Shown piece after piece: positions 1-4,968 of a stretch of DNA of 7,040 bases. The DNA comes from an uncultured Clostridia bacterium. GTDB taxonomy: Bacteria > Bacillota > Clostridia > Oscillospirales > Butyricicoccaceae. Both the position numbers and the translations under genes were made by a program. Position 1 is the stretch's first letter; every line of letters begins with the position of its first letter. The notes below the pieces were generated by a model. It saw only the letters and a program-made list of their open reading frames with translations, did no database searches and was not told where the DNA came from. The DNA lies in NCBI GenBank assembly GCA_945486175.1, contig CALYTA010000052.1, positions 1 to 7,040 on the forward strand. The letters are read 5' to 3'.

Positions 1-1
1 G

Positions 2-580
2 GCACTCGCGCGCATGCTGGGCGCACAGCCGGAGGTGCTGCTGCTCGACGAGCCGTTTTCCGCATTGGACACACATCTGCGCGGCGAGGTGCGCCAGCAG
101 ATGGCAGAGGTGCTTGCGCGGCATGTGGGCGTGTCGCTGCTTGTCACACACGATTTTTCCGAGGCAATGCAGCTTTGCCCGCGTGCGGCTGTCGTATCCG
201 GCGGGCGCATTGTCGAGCAGGGAAGATGCATTGATCTGTGGCACGATCCCAAAACGCGCGCCTGCGCAGAACTGACCGGCATGCGCAACTTTTTCCCGCT
301 GCCGGATGGCATGCAGCCGGATCAGGCCGGTACATACTGCCTCGGCATCCGCCCGGAGGATTTCCGCCCTGCACGCAGCGGCGATGCGGTGACCTTTTCC
401 GGCACGGTAGAGCGCATTCTGCCCGGCATCCATACCGATCAGGCAGCCGTGCAGACACCGCAGGGCATGCTGCTGTGGACAGTATCACATGAGACAGATT
501 TCTCGCCGCAGGTGGGCGACAACGCTGTTCTTTCTGCGGATTCAGACCGGTTCCATGTCCTGAAAATCGATAAAACCTGA
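2..580 (+). CDS. ABC transporter ATP-binding protein, 5'-truncated; possibly molybdate/tungstate-type
   Basis: This is the C-terminal part of an ABC importer ATPase, the cytoplasmic subunit that hydrolyses ATP to drive solute uptake. The frame is open to the left window edge, reading ALARMLG just after the expected signature motif, so the Walker A region and the true start are missing and the first internal ATG (14) is not the start. Visible are Walker B (LLLDEP), the D-loop (SALD) and the H-loop (LLVTHD), followed by a linker and a C-terminal TOBE-like regulatory domain starting near GIRPEDF. An extra C-terminal domain of this kind is typical of the CysA/PotA/ModC group. The stretch LTGMRNFF resembles the LTGCKNIS region of molybdate ATPases, so ModC-like is my best guess, but sulfate, spermidine or iron transport cannot be excluded. 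No convincing terminator follows. The stop codon sits inside a palindrome upstream of xpt. Confidence 0.88.
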   Translation, partial: ALARMLGAQPEVLLLDEPFSALDTHLRGEVRQQMAEVLARHVGVSLLVTHDFSEAMQLCPRAAVVSGGRIVEQGRCIDLWHDPKTRACAELTGMRNFFPLPDGMQPDQAGTYCLGIRPEDFRPARSGDAVTFSGTVERILPGIHTDQAAVQTPQGMLLWTVSHETDFSPQVGDNAVLSADSDRFHVLKIDKT

Positions 581-592
581 CAGGTTCTGTCA
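574..592. repeat. Nested palindromes upstream of xpt promoter
   Basis: Two perfect inverted repeats share bases. AACCTG-A-CAGGTT covers 574-586, and TGACAG-GTT-CTGTCA covers 578-592. They span the stop codon of the ABC ATPase gene and end nine bases before the proposed xpt -35. Loops of 1 and 3 nt and the absence of a T-run make a terminator unlikely, so a protein-binding site is the more plausible reading. This is inference from symmetry only. Confidence 0.4.
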
Positions 593-600
593 AAAGATAC

Positions 601-629
601 TTGCAAGCGCATTCGGAATGTGATACGAT
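601..629 (+). promoter_or_regulatory. Extended -10 sigma-A-type promoter for xpt, overlapped by cre-like site
   Basis: The -35 is TTGCAA (601-606) and the -10 is TACGAT (624-629), with a 17-nt spacer and a TG extension directly before the -10 (TGA at 621-623). The sequence from 601 to 614 also fits the first 14 positions of the Gram-positive catabolite-responsive element consensus WTGNNARCGNWWWCAW, failing only the last two. The predicted leader is under 45 nt, too short for a purine riboswitch. Confidence 0.6.
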
Positions 630-673
630 ACAAACACTCAATTACATCACAAACCGGAAAGGATGCGTATGGT

Positions 674-1252
674 ATGGAGCTTCTGGAGCAATATATTCGT
701 GAAAAGGGCGTCGTCAAGGAAGGAAATGTCCTCAAGGTGGACAGCTTCCTCAACCATCAGATGGATGTACATCTTTTTTCCGAAATGGGACGCGAATGGA
801 AGCGTCTGTTTGCGGATGCGCCGATCAATAAAATACTCACCATCGAGGCCTCCGGCATCGGCATTGCATGTATTGCAGCACAGATGTTTGAGGTTCCGGT
901 GGTTTTTGCAAAAAAAGCACAGTCGATCAACATTGATGGAGAAGTATATGCCTCCAAGGTAGAGTCGTTTACCCATAAACGCGTGTACGACGTCATTGTA
1001 TCCAAAAAGTTCCTTTCGTCGGAAGACCATATTCTTGTAATCGATGACTTCCTTGCGAATGGCTGCGCGGTCAACGGGCTGATCGATATCATTGAAGCAT
1101 CCGGCGCAACGCTGGAGGGTGTCGGCATCGCAGTCGAGAAGGGCTTCCAGGAGGGCGGAAAGCTGCTGCGTGAGCGCGGTGTCCGTCTGGAATCGCTCGC
1201 CATTGTCGATGCGATGGATGCGAAGACCGGAGAGCTGACCTTCCGCCATTGA
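674..1252 (+). CDS. xpt: Xanthine phosphoribosyltransferase
   Basis: Xpt is a cytosolic purine-salvage enzyme that joins xanthine to PRPP, giving XMP and pyrophosphate; XMP then feeds GMP synthesis. The protein starts [12 protein letters not shown] and has 192 residues, close to the roughly 194 of Bacillus Xpt. The PRPP-binding motif [11 protein letters not shown] lies near residues 122-132. The family-typical N-terminal block [10 protein letters not shown] and the segment FAKKAQS in mid-protein are also clear. I chose ATG 674 because GGAAAGGA lies 10 nt upstream (656-663). An in-frame GTG at 620 would add 18 residues but falls in the promoter -10 region. The gene has its own promoter and ends at a strong hairpin, so it appears monocistronic. 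No guanine riboswitch precedes it, unlike xpt in Bacillus. Confidence 0.95.
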   Translation: MELLEQYIREKGVVKEGNVLKVDSFLNHQMDVHLFSEMGREWKRLFADAPINKILTIEASGIGIACIAAQMFEVPVVFAKKAQSINIDGEVYASKVESFTHKRVYDVIVSKKFLSSEDHILVIDDFLANGCAVNGLIDIIEASGATLEGVGIAVEKGFQEGGKLLRERGVRLESLAIVDAMDAKTGELTFRH

Positions 1253-1270
1253 TATCCTTTCCGAAAACAG

Positions 1271-1308
1271 AAAAAAATAACGCCGACGGCATATGCCGTC
1301 GGCGTTTT
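1271..1308. terminator. Bidirectional terminator between xpt and but
   Basis: A perfect 28-bp palindrome (1279-1306) gives a GC-rich stem built on AACGCCGACGGC with its mirror, around ATAT. Four Ts (1305-1308) follow it on the plus strand. Seven As (1271-1277) precede it and read as seven Ts on the minus strand. It can therefore end both convergent transcripts, and is stronger in the but direction. Confidence 0.92.
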
Positions 1309-1326
1309 GTGCGATACAGGGAAATT

Positions 1327-2670
1327 TTATCTGCGGTTGGAGGTTCTCCAGATCTTGAGCTTTTCTGCTTCCTTGATCAGCTCATCGCGGAACTGCGGAT
1401 GAGCGACGGAGATGATTGCCTCTGCGCGCTCCCAGGTGGACAGACCCTTCAGGCATACCTTGCCGTACTCGGTGACGAGGTAATGCGTGTTGGTACGGGT
1501 GTCGGTGACAGTGGAGCCCGGATTCAGGGTCGGTACGATGCGGCTCTTCAGCTCGCCGCTGCGGGTCTTGAAGGTGGAAGAGCAGCAGATAAAGCTCTTG
1601 CCGCCCTTGGACAGATACGCGCCGAGGACGAAGTCGAGCTGTCCGCCTGCGCCGCTGATGTGCTTGATGCCTGCGGATTCCGCGTTGATCTGGCCGGTGA
1701 GGTCGAGGTCAACTGCGTTGTTGATCGAAATGAAGTTGTCGATCTGCGCAATGGTGCGCGCGTCGTTGGTATAGCTGACCGGCGCGCTCATCAGAGCCGG
1801 GTTGTTGTCCATGTAGTCATACATCTTCTGGGTGCCCGCGCCGAAAGCGTAAACCTGGCGGCCCTTGTCGATGTTCTTCTTGCTGCAGGTGATCTTGCCG
1901 GCGGCAGCGATATCAACAAAGCCGTCGACATACATCTCGGTATGTACGCCCAGATCCTTCAGGTCGGACTGTGCGATCAGCGAACCGACTGCGTTCGGCA
2001 TGCCGCCGATGCCGAGCTGGAGGCATGCGCCGTTCGGGATTTCCTCAACGATCAGCTTTGCAACCGTCTCGTCGATTTCGGAAGCAGCTCCGCCGCCGCC
2101 CATCTGGCCGATCGGAGGATTGTTGCCCTCGACAATCATATCAACCTTGCTGATATGTACGCCTTCCTCAAAGCCGCCGAGGCAGCGCGGCATGTTCTGG
2201 TTGACTTCGACGATGACAATTTTCGCCGTCTCGCAGACAGCGGCGAGATGGGATGCATTCGGGCCGAAATTGAAATAGCCATGCTTGTCCATCGGTGCGA
2301 CCTGGATCATGACAACATCCGGCTTGTCAATGCTCTCACGGTACCAGCGCGGCAGTTCGGAATAACGCAGCGGTGCATAGTAAGCAATGCCGTCGTCAAT
2401 CATGTGGCGTTCGATGCCGCTCATGTGCCAGGAGTTCCAGGAGAAATGCTTATTTGCTTCCGGAACCTGTGCGATTGCGAGCGGCCACAGCAGAATGCCG
2501 CCGCGGATGTTGACATCATACAGCTCGTCCGCGCGTGCTGCGAGTGCCTTGTCCAGCTCGACCGGGATACCGGTGCACCAGCCAAAGTCCAGCCAGTCAC
2601 CGCTTTTTACTACCTTGACCGCTTCTTCCGCGGTAGTCAGTTTGCTCTGATAGAGCGCCTGATAATCCAT
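1327..2670 (-). CDS. but: Butyryl-CoA:acetate CoA-transferase
   Basis: The enzyme is a family I CoA-transferase of the acetyl-CoA hydrolase/transferase group. In gut butyrate producers it moves CoA from butyryl-CoA to acetate, releasing butyrate and acetyl-CoA in the cytosol. The 447-residue length matches the family. The conserved HTEMYVDGF block (243-251) holds the expected catalytic glutamate, E245, which forms the glutamyl-CoA thioester. The glycine-rich CoA-site motifs are [10 protein letters not shown] (220-229) and [10 protein letters not shown] (338-347). The start WLDFGWCTG and the block [12 protein letters not shown] are as I recall from Roseburia/Faecalibacterium enzymes. ATG 2670 is preceded by GGAGG 10 nt upstream (2681-2685, minus strand). 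The gene stands alone between its own promoter and terminator. The relative 4-hydroxybutyrate CoA-transferase has a similar sequence, so substrate identity is likely but not certain. Confidence 0.9.
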   Translation of the reverse strand: MDYQALYQSKLTTAEEAVKVVKSGDWLDFGWCTGIPVELDKALAARADELYDVNIRGGILLWPLAIAQVPEANKHFSWNSWHMSGIERHMIDDGIAYYAPLRYSELPRWYRESIDKPDVVMIQVAPMDKHGYFNFGPNASHLAAVCETAKIVIVEVNQNMPRCLGGFEEGVHISKVDMIVEGNNPPIGQMGGGGAASEIDETVAKLIVEEIPNGACLQLGIGGMPNAVGSLIAQSDLKDLGVHTEMYVDGFVDIAAAGKITCSKKNIDKGRQVYAFGAGTQKMYDYMDNNPALMSAPVSYTNDARTIAQIDNFISINNAVDLDLTGQINAESAGIKHISGAGGQLDFVLGAYLSKGGKSFICCSSTFKTRSGELKSRIVPTLNPGSTVTDTRTNTHYLVTEYGKVCLKGLSTWERAEAIISVAHPQFRDELIKEAEKLKIWRTSNRR

Positions 2671-2752
2671 ACCTAGAAATCCTCCATTCGTATAACATAC
2701 TCAAAAAGAGATAAAAAACAGTGCAAAACATACAAAAATAACGGGGTTTTAC

Positions 2753-2764
2753 ACAATTTATTGT
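2753..2764. repeat. Small dyad over the but -10
   Basis: ACAAT-TT-ATTGT is a perfect 5-bp inverted repeat with a 2-nt centre, covering five of the six -10 bases of but and the probable start site. It is AT-rich and short, so chance is a real possibility. The half-sites face the opposite way to a Rex site (TTGTG...CACAA). Confidence 0.25.
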
Positions 2765-2788
2765 ACCAGTGAGAGCGGCTTTCGTCAA
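2760..2788 (-). promoter_or_regulatory. Strong sigma-A-type promoter of but
   Basis: Read on the minus strand, the -35 is TTGACG (2788-2783) and the -10 is TACAAT (2765-2760), with a 17-nt spacer and a TGG extension directly before the -10. Each hexamer is 5 of 6 to consensus. The transcript would carry a T-rich leader of about 80 nt before the start codon. Symmetric elements cover both hexamers, which suggests regulated expression. Confidence 0.75.
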
Positions 2789-2802
2789 GCAGGCTGACGA
2801 AA
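2780..2802. promoter_or_regulatory. Candidate operator: 23-bp dyad over the but -35
   Basis: TTTCGTCA (2780-2787) and TGACGAAA (2795-2802) are perfect 8-bp inverted arms around a 7-nt centre. The proposed but -35 (2783-2788) lies within the left arm and the first spacer base. The site is upstream of both divergent predicted start points, so it should not be transcribed, which favours a protein-binding operator over an RNA hairpin. The binding protein is unknown. I do not recognise this half-site from FapR, FadR, Rex or CcpA. Confidence 0.5.
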
Positions 2803-2819
2803 ATTGCGCGCAATTGCGC
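2802..2819. repeat. Two overlapping GC/AT palindromes between divergent promoters
   Basis: The 18 bases AATTGCGCGCAATTGCGC contain two perfect palindromes, AATTGCGCGCAATT (2802-2815) and GCGCAATTGCGC (2808-2819). Read another way, the block AATTGCGC occurs twice with a GC between the copies. It abuts the but -35 dyad and lies just upstream of the permease promoter. Confidence 0.4.
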
Positions 2820-2821
2820 CC

Positions 2822-2850
2822 TTGTATTTGGCAGCAGTATGATGTACCAT
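2822..2850 (+). promoter_or_regulatory. Probable promoter of the EamA permease gene
   Basis: TTGTAT (2822-2827) and TACCAT (2845-2850) are spaced by 17 nt. An overlapping alternative is TTGCGC (2814-2819) with TATGAT (2838-2843) and an 18-nt spacer. Neither is near consensus, so expression is probably weak or activator-dependent. The divergent arrangement with but puts both promoters within about 90 bp. Confidence 0.45.
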
Positions 2851-2891
2851 AAACAGGATAAAAAAGAAACAACAAACAGGAGAAAAATGAT

Positions 2892-3812
2892 ATGAATGCA
2901 ATCAAAAAAGGCGGAATCTTTTTCCCGGCACTGCTGTGCACGCTGCTCTGGGGCAGTGCGTTTCCGTCGGTCAAGACAGGCTATGCGCTGTTCGGCATCG
3001 GGGATGATGCAGCCAGCAAGCTGTTTTTCGCGGGATGGCGGTTTATGCTGGCAGGTGTCGCAGTGCTCGCGGTTTCCACTGTATTGAATAAAAAGCTGGT
3101 TTTCCCCAAGCGTTCGCTCTGGAAGGGCATTCTGCTGCTCGGCTTTGTACAGACGACGCTGCAATATGTGTTCTTTTACATCGGACTGTCGCACACGACC
3201 GGCGTCAAAGGCTCAGTCATTACGGCGATGTCGACCTTTCTGGCGGTCGGTGCATCGCACTTCCTGTTCCCGGATGACCGTTTGACCACGGCGAAAACAA
3301 TCGGCTGCCTGGTCGGCTTTGTCGGTGTTGTGATGATCAGTATCAGCTCCGTGGATGCACTCGGCGGCGGTTTTGCTCTGACCGGAGAGGGCTTCATGCT
3401 GCTGTCCACTGTGGCATCCGGCGCGGGTGCGGTCATCAGCAAATTCGTTGCAAAGGGGGAATCCCCCATGATGATTACCGGCTGGCAGCTGTTTTTCGGT
3501 GGTGCCGTGCTGCTGCTCGCGGGCATATTCGGCGGCGGGCATTTTACCACTGTGACGCCGAAGGCGGTTGCCCTGCTGGGCTATCTGATTTTCCTTTCGG
3601 CAGCGGCGTTCAGCATCTGGACCTGGCTGCTCAAGAAATACCCGGTCGGAAAGGTCACGGTGTACAATTTCCTCGTGCCTGTATTCGGCACGCTGATGTC
3701 CGGCATCATCCTGCATGAGACTGTGTTCACCGTGCGCAATATGCTCTCACTTGTGCTCGTCTGTGTCGGCATCGTGCTGGTAAACCGGACGAAAGCAGAG
3801 AAAACAGCCTGA
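2892..3812 (+). CDS. EamA/DMT-superfamily permease (10-TMS)
   Basis: This is a polytopic inner-membrane transporter of the drug/metabolite transporter superfamily, which typically exports amino acids, nucleosides or other small metabolites. The substrate cannot be read from sequence. The 306 residues give about ten hydrophobic segments (roughly 8-24, 45-65, 78-96, 104-121, 135-152, 167-185, 196-213, 226-244, 256-274, 282-298), that is, two tandem EamA repeats of five. Typical marks are LLWGSAFPSVK (18-28) at the first segment, the fourth-segment start GVKGSVITAMS (104-114), and a basic tail NRTKAEK. AGGAGA (2878-2883) lies 8 nt before ATG 2892. It is divergent from but and shares its control region. 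Whether it exports a metabolite linked to butyrate metabolism is speculation. It ends at a hairpin terminator, so it is monocistronic. Confidence 0.88.
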   Translation: MNAIKKGGIFFPALLCTLLWGSAFPSVKTGYALFGIGDDAASKLFFAGWRFMLAGVAVLAVSTVLNKKLVFPKRSLWKGILLLGFVQTTLQYVFFYIGLSHTTGVKGSVITAMSTFLAVGASHFLFPDDRLTTAKTIGCLVGFVGVVMISISSVDALGGGFALTGEGFMLLSTVASGAGAVISKFVAKGESPMMITGWQLFFGGAVLLLAGIFGGGHFTTVTPKAVALLGYLIFLSAAAFSIWTWLLKKYPVGKVTVYNFLVPVFGTLMSGIILHETVFTVRNMLSLVLVCVGIVLVNRTKAEKTA

Positions 3813-3841
3813 CAGGACGAAATAAAAACGTCGATGAAACA

Positions 3842-3882
3842 CCCGGTTGCGCGCTGGTTGCTGGCCGCAACCGGGATTTTTT
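3842..3882 (+). terminator. Rho-independent terminator of the EamA permease gene
   Basis: Perfect 10-bp arms CCCGGTTGCG (3842-3851) and CGCAACCGGG (3866-3875) enclose a 14-nt loop, followed by A and six Ts (3877-3882). A second GGTTGC (3856-3861) in the loop can compete for the same 3' arm, giving a 6-bp stem with a 5-nt loop. The T-run leads directly into the next gene's promoter. Confidence 0.88.
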
Positions 3883-3890
3883 GTTATACT
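3882..3890 (+). promoter_or_regulatory. Extended -10 promoter of the XRE regulator gene
   Basis: TGT (3882-3884) precedes TATACT (3885-3890), an extended -10 element with 5 of 6 hexamer matches. No good -35 lies at the right distance, where the preceding terminator stem occupies the site. An extended -10 can work without one. The predicted leader is about 25 nt. Confidence 0.55.
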
Positions 3891-3921
3891 TTTTGCATCA
3901 GAATAAAACGGAGGCGGAAGT

Positions 3922-4287
3922 ATGGCACAGATTGTCTCGATTGAAGTAATAGTACAGCTTTTGAATCTGTTCCTCTTGGGCTTGATTGTCTATCTGTTCG
4001 TGCTGGTGATCCGGGCGCTGCGGAAATATCTGCGCTCCGGCGAGGTGCGGGAGGAAAAGAAAAAGATCAGGCGCTCGCTCGGCGAAAGCCTGAAGGCGCA
4101 TCGCGTCGGGTGTAAAATGACACAGGAATTTGTGGCGGAGCGCATCGGTGTGAGCCGTCAGGCGGTGTCCAAATGGGAGCGCGGAGCGTCTGACCCAAAT
4201 ACAGCAAATCTTCTGGCACTGGCAAAACTGTACGGAATCGAGCCGGAGGAGCTTCTGGCGGAAATCCGGAAGGAAACAGAAGAATAA
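3922..4287 (+). CDS. Membrane-anchored XRE-family transcriptional regulator
   Basis: This 121-residue protein joins one N-terminal hydrophobic segment (about 8-30) to a C-terminal HTH_XRE DNA-binding domain (about 54-112). The basic residues after the segment (RALRKYLR, 31-38) predict the C-terminus in the cytoplasm. A charged linker (41-52) follows. The helix-turn-helix is clear: TQEFVAERIG (67-76) and the recognition helix SRQAVSKWERG (78-88), then the DPNTANLLALAKLYGI block typical of SinR/phage-repressor-like domains. GGAGG (3910-3914) lies 7 nt before the ATG. It has its own promoter and terminator. The target is unknown; its own promoter or the neighbouring sigma operon are natural candidates, but that is inference. 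The unusual feature is the order, anchor first and DNA-binding domain last. Confidence 0.9.
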   Translation: MAQIVSIEVIVQLLNLFLLGLIVYLFVLVIRALRKYLRSGEVREEKKKIRRSLGESLKAHRVGCKMTQEFVAERIGVSRQAVSKWERGASDPNTANLLALAKLYGIEPEELLAEIRKETEE

Positions 4288-4293
4288 AACAAG

Positions 4294-4327
4294 CCTGTTC
4301 CGGCTGAAAACCGGGACAGGTTTTTTT
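4294..4327 (+). terminator. Rho-independent terminator of the XRE regulator gene
   Basis: CCTGTTCCGG (4294-4303) pairs with CCGGGACAGG (4311-4320) with one G-U pair, around the 7-nt loop CTGAAAA. Seven Ts follow (4321-4327). It separates the XRE gene from the sigma-factor operon, so the two are probably transcribed independently. Confidence 0.92.
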
Positions 4328-4351
4328 GTGTAAAAAAATTTTATCAGGCGG

Positions 4352-4383
4352 GCAACCGCTGCGCCCTGTTTTCCTAGTATAAT
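4352..4383 (+). promoter_or_regulatory. Promoter region of the ECF sigma/anti-sigma operon
   Basis: A perfect TATAAT (4378-4383) lies 28 nt before the start codon, but no good sigma-A -35 is found 16-18 nt upstream. GCAACC (4352-4357) has the AAC core typical of ECF-type -35 elements and sits 16 nt before CTAGTA (4374-4379), so ECF-dependent autoregulation is possible. The two readings are not exclusive. An 8-bp inverted repeat brackets the -10. Confidence 0.5.
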
Positions 4384-4392
4384 AGAAAACAG
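4366..4392. promoter_or_regulatory. Candidate operator: inverted repeat bracketing the sigma-operon -10
   Basis: CTGTTTTC (4366-4373) and GAAAACAG (4385-4392) are perfect 8-bp arms around an 11-nt centre that contains TATAAT. The 19-nt arm-centre spacing is close to two helical turns, so a dimer could contact both arms on one face and block the -10. The right arm lies at the predicted start of the transcript, so the full dyad would not form in the RNA. No binding protein is identified. Confidence 0.5.
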
Positions 4393-4410
4393 ACAAGGGG
4401 AGGGATTACC

Positions 4411-4968
4411 ATGCAGGACAACGAGATCATTGCGCTGTATTGGGCGCGTGCGGAAGGCGCAATTGCGGAAACTGCAAAGCGGTATGGATCGTATTGTTAC
4501 GCGATTGCATGGAACATCCTGCACCGGCAGGAGGACGCAGAGGAGTGTGAAAACGACACCTGGCTTGCCGCATGGAACACCATGCCGCCTGCGCGTCCGC
4601 AGAAGCTGGCCACATTTCTGGGAAGGCTGACGCGGAACATTGCACTCGACCGGTACGATTACAACACAGCGCAGAAGCGCGGTGGGGAATTTCCGCTTGT
4701 GTTGTCTGAGCTGTCAGAGTGTATTGCCGCAGTGGACAATGTAGAAAAGCAGGCGGAAGCCCAAGAGACAGCGGACTGCATCAGCACATTCCTGCGCACG
4801 CAGAGTAAAATCAGCCGCATGGTATTTGTGCGCCGGTATTGGTATGCGGATTCGATTGCGGACATCGCAAAGCGGTTTGGCATGCGCGAGAGCCGTGTAA
4901 AATCCATGCTGTTCCGCACCCGGAATAAATTGCGTGATTATCTGGAAGCCGAAGGGGTGATCCTGTGA
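4411..4968 (+). CDS. ECF-type RNA polymerase sigma factor
   Basis: This 185-residue protein has only sigma-70 regions 2 and 4, the layout of an extracytoplasmic-function sigma factor that directs RNA polymerase to a small regulon. Region 2 covers about 10-85, with EDAEECENDTWLAAWNTMPP at 41-60 in place of the usual DAEDLVQETF-type block, and ends in NIALDRYDYNTAQKRGG (76-92). Region 4 covers about 124-180, with the helix-turn-helix IADIAKRFGMRESRVKSMLF (149-168). The END/TW and TAQKRGG signatures are ones I recall from a group of ECF factors common in gut Clostridia, usually paired with a single-pass membrane protein, as here. GGGGAGGG (4397-4404) lies 6 nt before ATG. The stop overlaps the next start as GTGA, implying translational coupling. 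The inducing signal and regulon are unknown. Confidence 0.93.
   Translation: MQDNEIIALYWARAEGAIAETAKRYGSYCYAIAWNILHRQEDAEECENDTWLAAWNTMPPARPQKLATFLGRLTRNIALDRYDYNTAQKRGGEFPLVLSELSECIAAVDNVEKQAEAQETADCISTFLRTQSKISRMVFVRRYWYADSIADIAKRFGMRESRVKSMLFRTRNKLRDYLEAEGVIL

Noticed and set aside
620..673. Upstream GTG start adding 18 residues to Xpt
   Set aside because: The codon lies in the promoter -10 region, has no ribosome binding site, and would make the protein longer than the family norm. ATG 674 has GGAAAGGA at good spacing.
581..673. Purine riboswitch ahead of xpt
   Set aside because: No aptamer-like conserved core is visible, and the gap is too short to hold both an aptamer and an expression platform downstream of the promoter.
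647..1249. A 200-codon minus-strand frame opposite xpt
   Set aside because: Shadow of the clear xpt coding sequence. Composition is histidine- and cysteine-rich with no family match and no Shine-Dalgarno site.
1249..2676. A 475-codon open frame on the plus strand, fully antisense to but
   Set aside because: Its codons mirror the minus-strand but gene, it runs through the terminator hairpin, it lacks a ribosome binding site, and its product has no recognisable domain. The real gene is the CoA-transferase on the other strand.
2753..2819. Rex (redox) operator upstream of but
   Set aside because: The region has TTGT/ACAA half-sites, but in the wrong orientation and spacing for TTGTG-N8-CACAA.
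2887..2895. Two-codon mini-ORF ATG ATA TGA overlapping the permease start
   Set aside because: It could couple translation, but the permease ATG has a well-placed AGGAGA of its own, and such a short frame in A-rich sequence is expected by chance.
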